Positions 1 to 13,400 of a stretch of DNA of 64,000 bases are shown one piece after another. Location: assembly GCF_004210375.1 (NCBI RefSeq), contig NC_134825.1, positions 43,332,348 through 43,396,347 of the forward strand, written 5' to 3'. Both the position numbers and the translations under genes were made by a program. Source of the DNA: Tachypleus tridentatus. Its lineage: Eukaryota > Arthropoda > Merostomata > Xiphosura > Limulidae. The first letter of the stretch is position 1, and the number at the start of each line of letters is the position of its first letter. A model generated the notes under the pieces. That model searched no databases. It was not told the origin of the DNA and worked only from the letters and a program-made list of their open reading frames with translations.

Positions 1-62
1 ACATATCAAGTTTTTGCATTTATAATAATTATACATTTTACAATAACCAGCTATTTAATCAA

Positions 63-245
63 GTGATAGAAGTTCCAATGGAATTAATTTATTTTACTTG
101 TGTTGCAAATTTATATCTTTATTTTTATGAGAATAGATTTATCGAGAATTACATAAACCCAGACATTTTTACTTTAACTTACAGATATGTAGATGATTTG
201 ATTAGTATAAATCACGTTGAGATAAATAATGTTGCCCCCCGCTAG
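63..245 (+). pseudogene. Reverse transcriptase fragment with YVDD motif, probably Penelope-like
   Basis: A 60-codon open stretch at the window edge contains ANLYLYFYENRF followed by TYRYVDDLISIN. YVDD is the catalytic core of reverse transcriptase. The pattern 'ANLYLFYYE ... RYIDDL' is what I know from Penelope-like and related retroelement RTs. The fragment ends at a stop and runs into a SINE, so it is a truncated relic. Its upstream part lies at or beyond the window edge. The RT identity is fairly safe; the family is a guess. Confidence 0.6.
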
Positions 246-346
246 TACAGAGGTAAGTCTACGGATTTACAATTTTTAAAATCATGGGTTCCCTCTGGGA
301 GCTCAGCAGAAAGCCCAATGTGGCTTTGCTATAAAAGAAGCACACA
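236..346 (+). repeat. tRNA-derived SINE, family 2, diverged
   Basis: Diverged copy of the family whose consensus carries 'gctaaaa..gggtttcgat' and ends 'agcccaatgtggctttgctat'. Here the segment 'aaaatcatgggttccctctgggagctcagcagaaagccc' (in two blocks) is recognisable. Confidence 0.5.
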
Positions 347-534
347 CATATAAGTAATGTTATTAGCACTATTTATCTGGTAGAATTAGAAATTGAAAAT
401 ACTTCAGTATCGAATATAGAAGTATATTATTTAGAAATTAAAATAATTAATAATTATATCAATTTAAATATTTCTGACAAAAGAATACATTTTTTATAAC
501 ATATTGTTTACTTTCTTTTAACAGTAATGTGTAT

Positions 535-770
535 TTGTTTTTTGAATTTCGCGTAAAGCTACATGAGGGCTATCTGCGCTAGCCGTCCATAATTTAGCAG
601 ACTAGAGGGAAAGCAGTTAGTCATCACCACCCACCACCAACCTCTTACCAACGCATAGTAGGATTGATTGTAACATTATAAAAGGAAGAGCATGTTCGGT
701 ACGACGAAAATTCGAACCCGTGCCCTTCGGATTACCAGTTGAGCGCCTTAACCACCTGGTCTTGCCAGGT
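535..770 (-). repeat. tRNA-derived SINE, family 1
   Basis: Reverse-oriented copy. The tail 'gaatttcgcgtaaagct' is at the left, the body 'gctatctgcgctagccgt' is in the middle, and the tRNA-like head (B box 'attcgaacccgtgcc', A box 'gagcgccttaaccacctgg') is at the right. Truncated and internally deleted against other copies in the window. Confidence 0.8.
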
Positions 771-837
771 CAATAGTAATGTGCTGTACTCTTCTGACAA
801 GCATTATAACTTCATAATTATTCAAATTTTGTGCATT

Positions 838-1270
838 CACCTTCCCACAACTGTCTACAGGCAGTAAAGAGAGATATAGATGTAGGACGTTGTGGACTTG
901 AGCACCCACATCTTGCTCTCGTAATTTCTATTTCTTTTCAACATTAAATTATTTAATCACTTTTATTATTTATGAATCTTTTCGTGTGAGTTTTTGTTTG
1001 AATTAAGCACAAAGCTACACAATAAACTATCTATGCTTTGCCCATCACGGACATGGAAAGCCGGTTACTAGTGGTGTGAGTCCACTATGGTGCTGTTTAT
1101 GTGAGACTCACAAACAGAGGTTAAGAATGATAGACAGTGTATCCCCACCTCAATGTAGGCCCTATTTCTCATTCACCTCCAAAACCTAGGATATATTTTA
1201 TATCACACATAATAGCCTGTACTCTGGAGATCCTTTTAATTTGTGCAAAGTTTTTATTAGAAAATATTAT
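838..1270 (+). repeat. Unclassified dispersed repeat, interrupted by a SINE
   Basis: The blocks at 838-930 and 1098-1250 match the reverse complement of 60320-60640 almost base for base in several places, for example 'ccttcccacaactgtctaca' and 'aacctaggatatattttata'. In this copy a family-2 SINE (990-1086) sits between the two blocks. I do not recognise the parent element; with only two copies here it could be a retroelement untranslated region. Confidence 0.6.
990..1086 (-). repeat. tRNA-derived SINE, family 2
   Basis: Reads 'gaattaagcacaaagctaca', then 'tgctttgcccatcacgg', then 'gccggttactagtggtgtga'. This is the family-2 SINE in reverse orientation, inserted into the dispersed repeat. Confidence 0.75.
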
Positions 1271-1514
1271 TAGTCAGAGGCTTGGATTTACTATTTTCAA
1301 CAAAATCCTTTCTTTTGATTTAGTTTACTTGACTGTTGAATATTAATCGTTTATACACACATATGTATATACATACCATTACATTCTGATATTTGAAAAG
1401 CCTATGAATCGCCTTATATAAAAGTGTGTCTTGTAAGTGAAGTGATACGTTTTTCTAATGTGAAGATCTGGTATCAAATTTTATAAATCTTGTTCAAAGG
1501 TGTTGTAATATTAT

Positions 1515-1612
1515 TGTTTTAAAGTCAAATGCAAAGATACACAATGAGCTATCGGTGCTATGCCCATCACGGATATCAAAACCCGAATTATAGCATCGTA
1601 AGTCTGCAGACA
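1515..1612 (-). repeat. tRNA-derived SINE, family 2
   Basis: Reverse copy with 'gcaaagatacacaatgagct', 'tgcccatcacggatatcaaa' and 'gcatcgtaagtctgcagaca'. Confidence 0.75.
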
Positions 1613-2224
1613 TTAATATTTATACATCAACTGGGGGTGTTCAAACTTCATTACATCTGATGGTCCCTGTTTTGAAAGTGATACATGTAGAGCTTTAAAT
1701 TTTATACTGTTACATTCAGACTTAAGTTTTATGGTTCATTAGTTTGTGACCCTAATAATAACATATTTTATTATTCAGATTCACAAGAGATTCACAGATT
1801 CACGTATTGGAGCATTTGCTTCTACCATAGCACACTTATTAAATGTAATTTATTACTTAATTAGTCCTGGTATGAGTATTACACTAATTGGTGGTACAAT
1901 GGCAGTTCTCGATCCTTGTCACTGAGAGCTCTATCACTAGCCTAGTAATTATCATATAATGCAAAGTGATTTCCTGGTAATATGCTATGATGCTTTTCGA
2001 AACTAGTTTAAACATCTTCCATGTTTCCACATAAAGCAAATTCACAATATGCTATTTTCTTCAATTTCAATAGCCCACATACCATGAGCATAAAGAAGTT
2101 TCCTACAATAAGTGTTACTTCTGAATTTTCACGTGTTGGACCTTTATGTCCACTTGCTGCTTGCATTAGTCCATCATAACACCCATTTTTAATCATCAAT
2201 AGCCCATTTTATACTTTTTAACAA

Positions 2225-2640
2225 ATTTCAGTCTCTTGAAATGAGTTGTAGAGCGAAATAAAGGTTTTTAAGCTGCTACATGACGAAATATTCCATTCTC
2301 GTTGAGTTGTCTTGATACTGTACATTTGGACATCTTTCTTTCAATTAATACGTGGTCGTTTATCTCATGTTGAAATCACTGACAGTGTTTCTTCTGTCCT
2401 GAAAGTTGTATAGACAAAGATATTTATCATCAATATCATTGAGTTTAAGAATTTCGCCTTTTCCTTTCCTATTTTCAAATTTACTTGCCTCAGTCTTACA
2501 ATTTAGGGTGGACTTCACAGTGTTTGGGGATCATTTTAAGTCCGCAGCAATTTGTTTGAGAGTCCAACCAGCATTACGTAAAGCTTCTATGTGAACCCTG
2601 TTCTACTGACAATTCAATACTCCTTTTGGGTTTTGGCATA
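2225..2640 (-). pseudogene. Tc1-like transposase N-terminal relic
   Basis: On the minus strand, from an ATG at 2639 (MPKPKRS), broken frames give EALRNAGWTLKQIAADLK. This is the first helix-turn-helix pattern of Tc1-family transposases. Fragments resembling 'KLNDIDDKYLC' and 'TRDKRPRIN' follow at lower coordinates. Several stops and frame changes interrupt it, and I found no terminal inverted repeats. Treated as an old truncated copy. Confidence 0.45.
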
Positions 2641-3266
2641 ACAACAAAACTTAATATATAATGTTAAACGCTGTTTTTTTTATAGAAGTTTATTTGTGGA
2701 ATGTTATTAAATCAATTTATTCTGGTATATAGCGGTACGATATGCTAGATTCTTTCTATTTAGTTAAAACACTGCATGGGGTACTATTTCAGACCCTAAA
2801 TTTAATCACTATGTTCATTCAAGCAGAACCCTTATGATTTGCTCTTGGTAAAAGTATATGGTAATTCTAAAAATAATAATTATTCTCACCCTGGCTCATT
2901 CAGTTGTCAGCAGGGATCGGTGAAACATTAACGTAATGTTGAAATTTAAATTCGGTAATGATGTAAATGAAGTAGCCCCATATACTGAAAATAATGACAA
3001 AATATTCTATTATCCTAACACTTTTGCACAGTATTGCATATTTAACATCATCATAAGATAATGGGATAACTCTTTTCAAGTATTCTTCAGGTTCTTCTAA
3101 ATTTAGTAGCCTGAATACCTCTTTCTGGTGAATATGTTAGATAAGGAAGCTATCAGTATTGGATAGTAGTTATGCTTCTCAGCTGTTGTTAAAATCATTT
3201 TTCTCAATAAGCAGCAAGAGGAATAGTTTTATGTCCACTTTGTAAATTATTTAGAACTAAGCATGT

Positions 3267-3627
3267 ATGTGCCCGGCATGGCCGAGCGCGTTAAGGCATG
3301 CGACTCGTAATCTGAGGGTCACGGGTTCGCATCCGCGTCGCGCTAAACATGCTCGCCCTCCCAGCCGTGGGGGCGTTATAATGTGACGGTAAATCCCACT
3401 ATTCGTTGGTAAAAGAGTAGCCCAAGAGTTGGCGGCGGGTGGTGATAACTAGCTGCCTTCCTCTCTAGTCTTAAACTGCAAAATTAGGGACGGCTAAGGT
3501 TTCTCCTCCTGGTTGGGGGTTGTGCAGTAGGCTAACAATCTACTCACTTAAAAAACCAGCCTGTTAATGAATCCGCAAGCGATTGCGGCCCTATGTTCCT
3601 TCATGGAATCGAGAGGCATAATAATAA
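3267..3627 (+). repeat. Composite tRNA-derived SINE with LINE-like tail and target-site duplication
   Basis: The head (from 3271) is the family-1 tRNA-like region: 'gcccggcatggccgagcgcg', B box 'gggttcgcatccgcg', then the usual body up to 'attagggacggctaag' (3500). The usual 'gcgaaattcaaaaacaaac' end is absent. Instead a different tail follows, with 'gttgggggttgtgcagtagg', 'gcaagcgattgcggcc' and a terminal 'ataataataa'. The whole unit is flanked by 'taagcatgt' at 3258-3266 and 3628-3636. That 9-bp duplication shows head and tail moved together. Confidence 0.8.
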
Positions 3628-3636
3628 TAAGCATGT

Positions 3637-4294
3637 TATGCCTCCTAGGGTATTTATTGATAAATTATATTCGTTCGTTAATTAGATTATATTTTTGAAT
3701 TGGTTAGTCCAATTCTGGATCTGGATTTGGTGATGATACGGCTCGTTTAATCCAAAAAAGTTATGCAGTAATAGACTTTAAAAAAATTAAGATAGCAGGT
3801 GTAAACCTAGTGTTAAAATAAAGTAAAAATAAAGATAATAGGTGCAAAAGTAGGTTCTCATATTCTTCATTTTGTAATAATGATGTTTTAGGTTAGAATT
3901 ATTCGGCAGACGCAGATAAAAGTGTGGACGGTTTGATTTTTTCCAAGAATGTCTACTTTTTGACAAGTAGTAAGGTGAAACGTTGAGAAAATAAAACACT
4001 TTCGCAGATATTAACTTTTTTTTTTATTAAACACGTTTACACTGTTCTGTGTGTCGCGTTCCATCCGGCTTGATTAACTATATACTAAGCGAAACGTGTC
4101 ATCTTCAACGAATTTTTGAGAACATAGTATGGTTAATATATGATTATATCCTATTTGTACTTGAGTAAAAACCCTATGGGTTGAATAAGGAATGTAGTGT
4201 TAAAAGTATAATGGGCAAAAATAATGTACGACAAGGATAATTAAAAGGAAAAATATCTACTTGTTTTAGATGGCGCTTTTATGTTAGTGGGAAT
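3637..4294 (+). promoter_or_regulatory. Presumed TAF9 upstream region and 5' leader
   Basis: No gene is visible between the composite SINE and the TAF9 start codon. A poly-T run lies near 4015-4025. I see no clear TATA box at a useful distance. Two short upstream reading frames lie just before the start: ATG at 4270 with a stop at 4285-4287, and a second ATG at 4281 that overlaps the TAF9 start in another frame. Whether they are transcribed depends on the unknown start site. Confidence 0.35.
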
Positions 4295-4433
4295 ATGGCG
4301 TCTGGCAAGAATAGTAATAGTGGTAATCCAAGTAATCCAAAAGATGCTCAAGTTATGGCAGCAATTTTAAAAGACATGGGGATAATAGAATACGAACCTC
4401 GAGTTATAAATCAAATGCTTGAATTTACTTATA
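4295..4433 (+). CDS. TAF9: TAF9 coding exon 1
   Basis: Starts [10 protein letters not shown] and encodes [15 protein letters not shown] and [13 protein letters not shown]. Donor 'a|gtaagt' in phase 1. This start was chosen because the upstream ATGs at 4270 and 4281 are in other frames. Confidence 0.93.
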
Positions 4434-7400
4434 GTAAGTTAACTTATTTTCTTCAAAAGCTACTGTAATACGTAATAACGTATCTGAAATATTGGATTGG
4501 TTCAATGGTTGAGATCATAAACTGTCAGACAAAAATTCATTTTTAGATTCTGTATTAAGAAAACTATTGTATTAGTATTATTAACATAATTTTTAATGTT
4601 AACTCAGAATAAAACTTATTTCCATACCAAAAAATAGTCATGGTAGTAGTTGTTTACATTGCACAAATATTTAGCTGTTACTTTATTGTACATTAAATTC
4701 AACTATACTGTTGAACACGGGGAATAAAAAAATGCGTAAACAATTTTGAGGTTGGCATAACATCACATCATGTCATTTTGCCTGGTAACATTAACGGTAT
4801 CTTAACAAGGGGGGGAATTGTGGGAAAGTGAATACAGCTGGATGTATGTTATATATGTATGGTTGGCCTGGCATGGTCAGGTGGTTAAGGTGTTCGACTT
4901 GTAATCTGAGGGTTACGGTTTCAAATCCTTGTCACACTAAAACCATGCTTGCTCTTTCAGCTGTGGGGGCATTATAATGTGACAGTCATTCTCACTATTT
5001 GTTGGTAAAAGAGTAGCTCAATAGTTGGTGGTGATGACTAGCTGCCTTCCCTCTAGTCTTACACTGCTAAATTAGGGAGAGCTAGCACAGGTAGCCTTCA
5101 AGTAGCTTTGTGCAAAATTCAAAAAACAAACAATGTATATGTGGATACTGTTACTACTGAATGTGTTGTACAAATCCTTGAATCATGATTTATGTGTCAT
5201 TGTTTGGTAGTGCAATTATCAATTGTAATGTCTTATAAATACATGGAGAAATTGTTGGCTGAGAATTTAATGAGATGTGGACTAAAACTGGGCTTGATTC
5301 TTGACTTTACCAGTACCCTGCTGACTTGTAGATCATTAACCCAACAGAAGAGCCCAGTATGTACAGGGTGTTCAAAAAGTCACTGTGCAGTTTTGTAATC
5401 ATATTTTATTCAGTCTATTTCAAGGCAGCAACTGATAGAGGTGTTTAGAAATAAAATAAGAAGGATCCAGGCCTGTATTGATGCCAATGGGGGTCACTTT
5501 CAACATTGTTTATAATTATCATTCATATTTACCTCCTGTATTCTATATTGAAACGTATCTGTTAATAAATATATAAGTGCACAGTGACTTTCCGAACACA
5601 CTGTATTACCCAGATGCATATGATTACCTAATGTTAAAGAAAAATGAAAACCACATTAAACTTGAGTCACTTTACTTTGTTAAACTTTGGCTCCCAAAGT
5701 TTTCCTCTTGTTTCCTGTGTTGTGTGATTGATAGCTTTCAACCTCAACACTCCTCCCTCCTTTTCTATAGCTTGTTTTAGTGGGAAAACATGCACTCAAA
5801 AGTAATATTCAAGGTCAAACTAGTTTTAAAAAAACAATTATCAACAAATTATCTTCAGACTATTATAAGCTAGAAATAGAATTCCATAAATGTTTATGCT
5901 TACTATTAAGGTGAGTTGGAAAACTTGGTATCAAATAGAAGTAAAGTTCAGATCTTTTAAATTTATTTCTAGTATAGCTGAATACACAACAACTCTTCAC
6001 CATATCTACAGGTTTGGAACAACAAAAATTAATCACAGGCACACAGTCATTACAACTACAAGTCTAGACAGCAGGCACATCTACAGAATGAACAAAATTT
6101 TCTGCTCAGTGATGTCGAGAAACCCACTTGTTGAGAAATTTATATGCAAAAACGGCTTGTTTGGGTTGAGAAAATATTTTACATAGAAGAGCGAACAACG
6201 TTTCGACCTTCTTCGGTCATCGTCAGGTTCACAAAGAAAGAGGTAACTGACCGGAAGCTGACCACATGTTTGAAAGGGGTTGTGTAACTGTGTGTCGAAA
6301 TGTAGAGGGCGGTATTAGATGTTTGAATATATAATTTTATTTATTTATTATATTAATATAGGTATAAAGGCGTTCCTTTATATTGGTTTATTTTGGGTTT
6401 AAGTTGTTGTATAAGTAAGGCTTCTTTGATTTTGCATTTCTTTATGTTTGTTTCTTTATTTAGTATTTGAGTGTTTTTTATGGTTATGTTGTGTTTATTT
6501 GACTTGCAGTGTTCAAAACGTGTGAAGGTGACTTTTATGTTCTTTGAATCTGGTTTCCATTTTTCTACTTGTTTCTCCAATATAGAAGTCGTGGCAGTTA
6601 TCACATTGTATTTTATAAATAATGTTGGTGTGGTGTTTGTCAGTGTAGTTTTTACATGGTATAAACCTCAGTTTTGTGCCTGGTGTTTGAATAAATTTGA
6701 TATTAACTGGAATGTCATATTTTGTTACTAATTTTTGCCAAATGTTGGTTATTTGTTTGCTGATGTCAGGAATATATGGTATACAGCAGTATATGGTTTC
6801 GTGGTTTTTTGATTCGTGAGCTGTATTTACTGTAGTTGGTTGATTTTGCTTTCTGTCTAGGTGTGTGCGTATAATGTTTTCTACGGTTTGTGGAGGAAAC
6901 TTATTGATGTTGATGAAGTATTGTTTTATTTTGTCTAATTCATCGTTAATTTTATCTGGTGAGCATAGTTTTATGGCTGTGTTTATTTGGTTTCTTAGTA
7001 TGTTGAGTTTTTGTTTTGTTTCATGTGCTGAGTCCCAAGGAATGTATAGTCCAGTATGGGTGATTTTTCGGTGTATTTCTGTTTTGAATTGTGTGTCAGT
7101 TCTTGTAATTTTAAGGTTAAGAAATGATATTAGATTGCTTTCTTCCTGTTCACATGTGAAGTTAATGTTGGGATGTGTAGAGTTAATGTGATTGAAAAAA
7201 TTAAGTATGTGTTCTGTAGATTTGAATCAATTTTATTCAAAAACCCGGCACAAAACTGAGGTCTATACTATGTAAAAACTACACTGACAAACACCACACC
7301 AACATTATTTATAAAATACAATGTGATAACTGCCACGACTTCTATATTGGAGAAACAAGTAGAAAAATGGAAACCAGATTCAAAGAACATAAAAAGTCAC

Positions 7401-10400
7401 CTTCACACGTTTTCGAACACTGCAAGTCAAATAAACACAACATAACCATAGAAAACACTCAAATATTAAATAAAGAAACAAACATAAACAAACGTAAAAT
7501 TAAGAAGCCTTACTTATACAACAACTTAAACCCAAAATAAACCAATATAAAGGAACGCCTTTATACCTATATTAATATAATAAATAAATAAAATTATATA
7601 TTCAAACATCTAATACCGCCCTCTACATTTCGACACACAGTTACACAACCCCTTTCAAAGATGTGGTCAGCTTCCGGTCAGTTACCTCTTTCTTTGTGAA
7701 CCTGACGATGACCGAAGAAGGTTGAAACGTTGTTCGCTCTTCTATGTAAAGTGTTTTCTCAACCCAAACGAGCCGTTTTTGCATATAAAATTTTCTGTTG
7801 ATTATACTCTCTGTTTGCCACTTCACCTTAGTTGCTATGTGGATATTTACGTAGTGGTTTTTGGATAGTTTTGTGTGCTCATCTCTACCTTATTTCTGTA
7901 TTTCTTTAGAATTGTCATTCCTACATTTTATTTAAGTTTAACAATTTTGTTTTGTTACTTGTTTTTCCTGATTTTTTACACAACTTTAATATAGCTAGGG
8001 AGATAAGTGAACATTTATTTTTATAATTCTGTTATAATTGTTAATATAATATCAGTTTTGTCAATTTCTTTGCACTTTTATAATGATTTCAGATGTTGAT
8101 GTTATACCATACAATTGTTTACAGTAAATTATTGATTGTCACTGGTCACAGTCTTGACTTCTTTGGACTTAATATTGAGAAACCTCAGTAAGGAAAAATA
8201 CATATGATAAATTTATAGCTGTATTAACCTCATATTCATGTTTGCATTTTTTTGGCACTGCCATCCCTATATTATTTTAAATTTACAAAAGTGTTTTTTA
8301 TTACTTGTTTTTTTTCACATTTCTTCCCCTTACTGAAAGTTAGTGTATTCTATGAATGTGTATAATAAAATTTAATGTTATGTATAGTGCTTTTTTTTTA
8401 ACTCTTTCAATTCATATGTAATATAGGGGTTGGTTTCCTGAAGACACTGACTGTATAGTATACAAACCAATAAGTGTTCTGCATGTTATACTCATCTAAT
8501 GTTTATCTATTATTGGCTGGTAATTTCTGTTTTATCTTGCACTTTTTTAAGGGAATGCCAGGGCCAATTATAAGGCATCCTATATATTTTAATAAGATTG
8601 AAAATAACAAAGTATTAATAGTAATAAGTATGTCTGGATGCTCAGGTTAGTCCTGTTTTTTTTTAATATATTTGTGTGTTAGAGTTGTAACATTGTGTCT
8701 GATGTAATGGTTTGTAATGCTATGTTTGGTTTTAGAATGTTAAATGGTTATCTGAATGTGAAGGACTACCTTCAGATTGAATTGGTTGGTTTATTTAGTC
8801 TGTTTACTACTTTGTGGAGGTATTATCATGTTGGACATGGTGTCATTTTAAATTTTACCTATTCTTGTGCTTTCAGTTGTAGTAGGACTGTAGTAAACAT
8901 ATATGTTGAAATTCAGCTTCTGTTACACATGTACTGTAAATACATATATAGAAATGGTGAAATAAAAAATAATGAAAAAGAAGTGATAAATATAATTACT
9001 GCTTGGTATATAAAGTAATTGTTATAGTTTTAAAAAGCAAGTGACACAGAATCAGTATTGTGTTTGCATTTTTAATCTGATTGGTAAAAGCTATTCATGT
9101 AATGAAAAAGTTTATGTATTAGAAAAATAAATCCATCAGGTTGTTTTGGTCGTGTGTTCAGAAATATTTGGATAGCATTTGACTCTTGTGTTTCCCATTT
9201 AATTATTGGAAGTTTAATTGTAAATTGTATGGCATAAATATCTGAATTCAGTTGTGCTTAAACTATGGTTCTTTGGTGAAGCTTTATTCTGAGTGTTTGT
9301 ATATAAAAGGACAATTAACTAAAAAATTGCACCTATATAAAATTGGAGAAAGACTAGTTAATTGAGTTGTAGGATGACTAAGTAAAAGAAAGCACTAATT
9401 AATGCAGTCTGATCAATCTGGACCTTTCTTGTTAAGTGTATGCTTCAAGGGTTAGTGCTTGGGTCTTTGCTTCTTCTTATTTACATAATGACAGTAATAA
9501 GAGTGTAATTATTAAATTTGTGAGTTTGCTGATGATATAAGACTTGGGTATTTATAGCTGTGTAGAAGTTTTTAACATAGTACCGAATGACTTAGATCTA
9601 TTGGTATATTGGACAAATAATTAAAAATGATTTTTAGCATTAGTAAATGCAAGAGAATGCATTTGGATTATTATAATTCTGACCATGTTTTTAATGGAAA
9701 TGAGCATCCAATCAGTAGTGTAAGTGAAGAAAAATCTAGGCATATTGGTAGATAAGTCACCTAAATCTTAGAGGCAGTACTCTGTTGTTAGTAATAAAGC
9801 TTATAAAATTATGATATGTATATATAGGAATATTTATTAAATATCAAAAGGAGTGGTTTTGAAAATCACAAGTTTCATTTGGAATGCTTTGTATAGTTTT
9901 GGGCTCTTCCTAAATTTTTAGGAATAGATTTGATTATTTAAATATTTTATCTTGATTATTTGGGGCATTGATAGGTTGAAGATCCCCTAATTTCTTTGTG
10001 CTCTATTTTGAAGATGAGGGGACATAGGCTTTAGTTAAGAAATTTTTCTTTAATGGGGTGATTAACTTATGGAATGAGTTGTTGTTAGCACCAGTGGAAG
10101 TTTGCATCTTACAAGAGCTTAATGAAAAATAATGAGTAAGTTAAAATGTTTACTTCCCTTTTTTTTAAGGGATGGCTATGTAGAAATAGAACTGAAGGAC
10201 CAAATCATTGCATGTTATTTGTATGTAATATTTGTAATTTGAATGACTCATAGTTATTTTCTTCATTTTAGAATATGTTACCACAATGCTTGATGATGCT
10301 CGTTTGTTTTCTTCACATGCCAAAAAGAAAAACATCGATGTTGACGATGTTCGTCTTGCAATACAGTTACAAATGGACAAGTCTTTTACATGTCCTCCTC

Positions 10401-13400
10401 CAAGAGATGTAAGTAATTTTTTGAAAATTTGATACAAACATAATACTGTAATGTATTTTGGTACACATAACAATAAGAAATTTATTTCTTCAATAATGTT
10501 TGCTACAAGTTACGTTCACTGGCAGGCATATTTTCATAAACAATCTTTCAACATAAACTCTTCAAACTAATATACACTTTAGTCACAAATTAACTTGCAG
10601 AATTTCCTAGCTAATGAATTGATTAAATACATTTTGAATAACTCCCTGTCAAGCTGAATTGCAGATATATAGATTCAAGACTTCTAAATGATTAACAAAT
10701 ATGAATAATTCATTGAGTATGGTATTTATTTGCAGTGTAGTTTTCTATGTAATACAGGAAGCTTCCACATTCTGCTGAAACCTTAGCTTGCATGAAGTAT
10801 TTGGATCTTACATCATTATTATGTCAAAAACAGATCTGTCAAGGAGTGATCTAAATAAAATATGAAAAAATATAATGTACAAAAATACATACTTGTTAAG
10901 TAAATAGCTTTAACAGATGATTATTTTGTACACATGTTAATATTATTGACTCTTTCATTTTTAACATTTGAATAGCTGTACAATAAAGCTTTTACATTAT
11001 CTATAGAGCTAGGTAATTAGAGGTATTTGATAATCAACCTCATTTAATAGTAGAGTGTTCCTGAAAATTTTTATATACATATACACATATATAGAGGCAA
11101 AGAAAAAAATGTTTACTAATTTTGTGATAATTAGAATTTTGATTAATTAGTTGTGGGAATAACATTAATAATTGGAACTAGTAATTTTAATTAGTAGATT
11201 ATTGTCATGGCAGTGTGATTGTTGAAGTAAGCAAAAGTATTAATAATTAAAAATTTTGATTAATCAATGTGAATATTGTTTGTAGGTAATTGATTAAATT
11301 GCTCAGCTCTAATTATTTGTGTTTCAGTTTGAGGACATACTTGTATTACACAAATGTAGATGATTTGCTGATTCTTGATCAGAACTTTAATGCCATATTA
11401 TAGTTTTCAAAAAAATTCTGCTTTAAAGAAATTCTAATGGGATTTTTTTTTTCTTCAGTGTATAAGTATTAATTACATAGTTTTTAGCTTTAAAAATATA
11501 GATATTTTGGTTAGCAAATCAATAACATGAAATTTAAAACACAAACATTTATTTTTCTAGCTTTTGTTAGAAGTAGCAAGACAGAAAAATAGTACACCTC
11601 TGCCTTTAATAAAATCAAGTGCTGGGGCACGCCTTCCACCAGATCGATATTGTTTAAGTGCGTGTAATTATCGACTGAAACCACATAAAAAGGTAATTAT
11701 TGTTGCACACTTCAGGTGTAGTTTATTAAAAAGATTTAGTTTCCTATAGAGTTATTTTTAATTTAAGCTAGTTTTAAAATGTGTATATGTTGTATGTTTG
11801 TAAAAAAAATTTATGTATAAGGAAAATATAGACTGTAGATTATCATAGAAACTGTATAATACATTGTTTGAGTGATTTAATTTTAAAAACTTCACACAAT
11901 AGCTAATATGTATATCTATGATGATGACTTTATAAATGTATGGGATTCTTTTTATTGTGAATTTTTTATGTATCCATATTATTTATAGTATTGTTTCTCT
12001 GTCTTTTCTAGCCTCGTGTGCAGATTAATGTTCCTTCGTCTAAAGTGTCTTTCAGTTCTTTACAGTCTGGCAGTTCAAACATTAGTAAGTGTTTAATATA
12101 ATTTTCTTCTAGCATTATATATAGTAAGAATAAATAAATAGATTGATTATTTGATTAATATAAATTATCTTCTCCTTGAAATTATGTAATAGATAAATGG
12201 CTTTTCAATAAACATAAGTTGTAGTTTCATATAATTTACTTTTTGGGCAATTTTAAGAATTGGTATAAGTATTAAATGATTTATTTAAATTGTAATCTCT
12301 TTTTTCACTTCTTGAGACAAATGTGACACGTTTAAAGTTTGTATGCTTAAGACATGTATATTTATTATTTCAAACCACAGGTCTACAGTAAAAGTATTAT
12401 GACTTCGAAGTCAGTTGTCATCACTCAGAAATTTATATCTGATTCAGCCTTTAGTAACCAGTGAAATAAAATTTGATACCCTGAGCTTTCAAAACATAAT
12501 AGCTAATTTGGTAAAACATCTTTTTTGCAAGTAAAATCATAGTTTTATTTTATTAAAAAAAATGGTCGTATGTTTGTGGTTGACGGATGTCATAATCATG
12601 GGCTAACGTTATCAAGACTGTGCTAATGGATAATGTCAAAAAGTAATAAGAAATGCTATTATTGGACTAAAAAACTATTCTGTAGATAGAGTGGAAAGAA
12701 TTTATTAGAGGATTCATAGTCAGCTAGTTTATAATTGTTCTTGTAGTGTTTTGTACTGTCAAAGTATGGATTATTTGTTAACATTTACAAAAATATTAAA
12801 ATTAGGCTTTTTTTTTTAGTAATTACTGTGATGATGTAGCAAGATTGGATAAGTGATAAACTCTTAAGGTAATTCATTTCCTGAAATCAATTGTGAATGA
12901 TATTTACACATTCAAAATTTTAACGTATGTTTCATTATTTCAGCTGGACCTTCAATCTCTCGAGTGATGCCAGCTATTCCTTTAGCTAGTAAATCTGGAA
13001 CTGTACTGTCTGTAGTCACTAAGACTGTGGGTTCTCCAACAGTCACATTAGTTACAAGAACAGTCACCACTCCTACACCATCTAAGGGTAAAATGACACC
13101 AACTCCAATTTTCAAATTATCTCAAGGTAATTAGTAATATACAGTTCATTATAAAATATAATAAAACCATTAAAGATATCATTGTGTATATGCAAAGCAA
13201 CATGTATTTAGAGGTAGGTTTAAAACAGAAATTAAAATGTATCAAAATTGACAAATTAAATATTTTTTTAAATGCATCTTTCACAAATAAATAATTTCCA
13301 ACCTTATCATGACCAGTGATCACCTTTCAGGTGTCCAGTGTACATCTGCATATTAAATTTCAGACAGTAAGTAAGTATGATAATTCTAACTATTTTTGAC

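Noticed and set aside
6865-7191. Plus-strand 108-codon frame
   Set aside because: Antisense of the Penelope-like RT C-terminal region on the minus strand.
8695-9018. 107-codon frame in TAF9 intron 1
   Set aside because: No family resemblance, no splice context, and length possible by chance in T-rich DNA.
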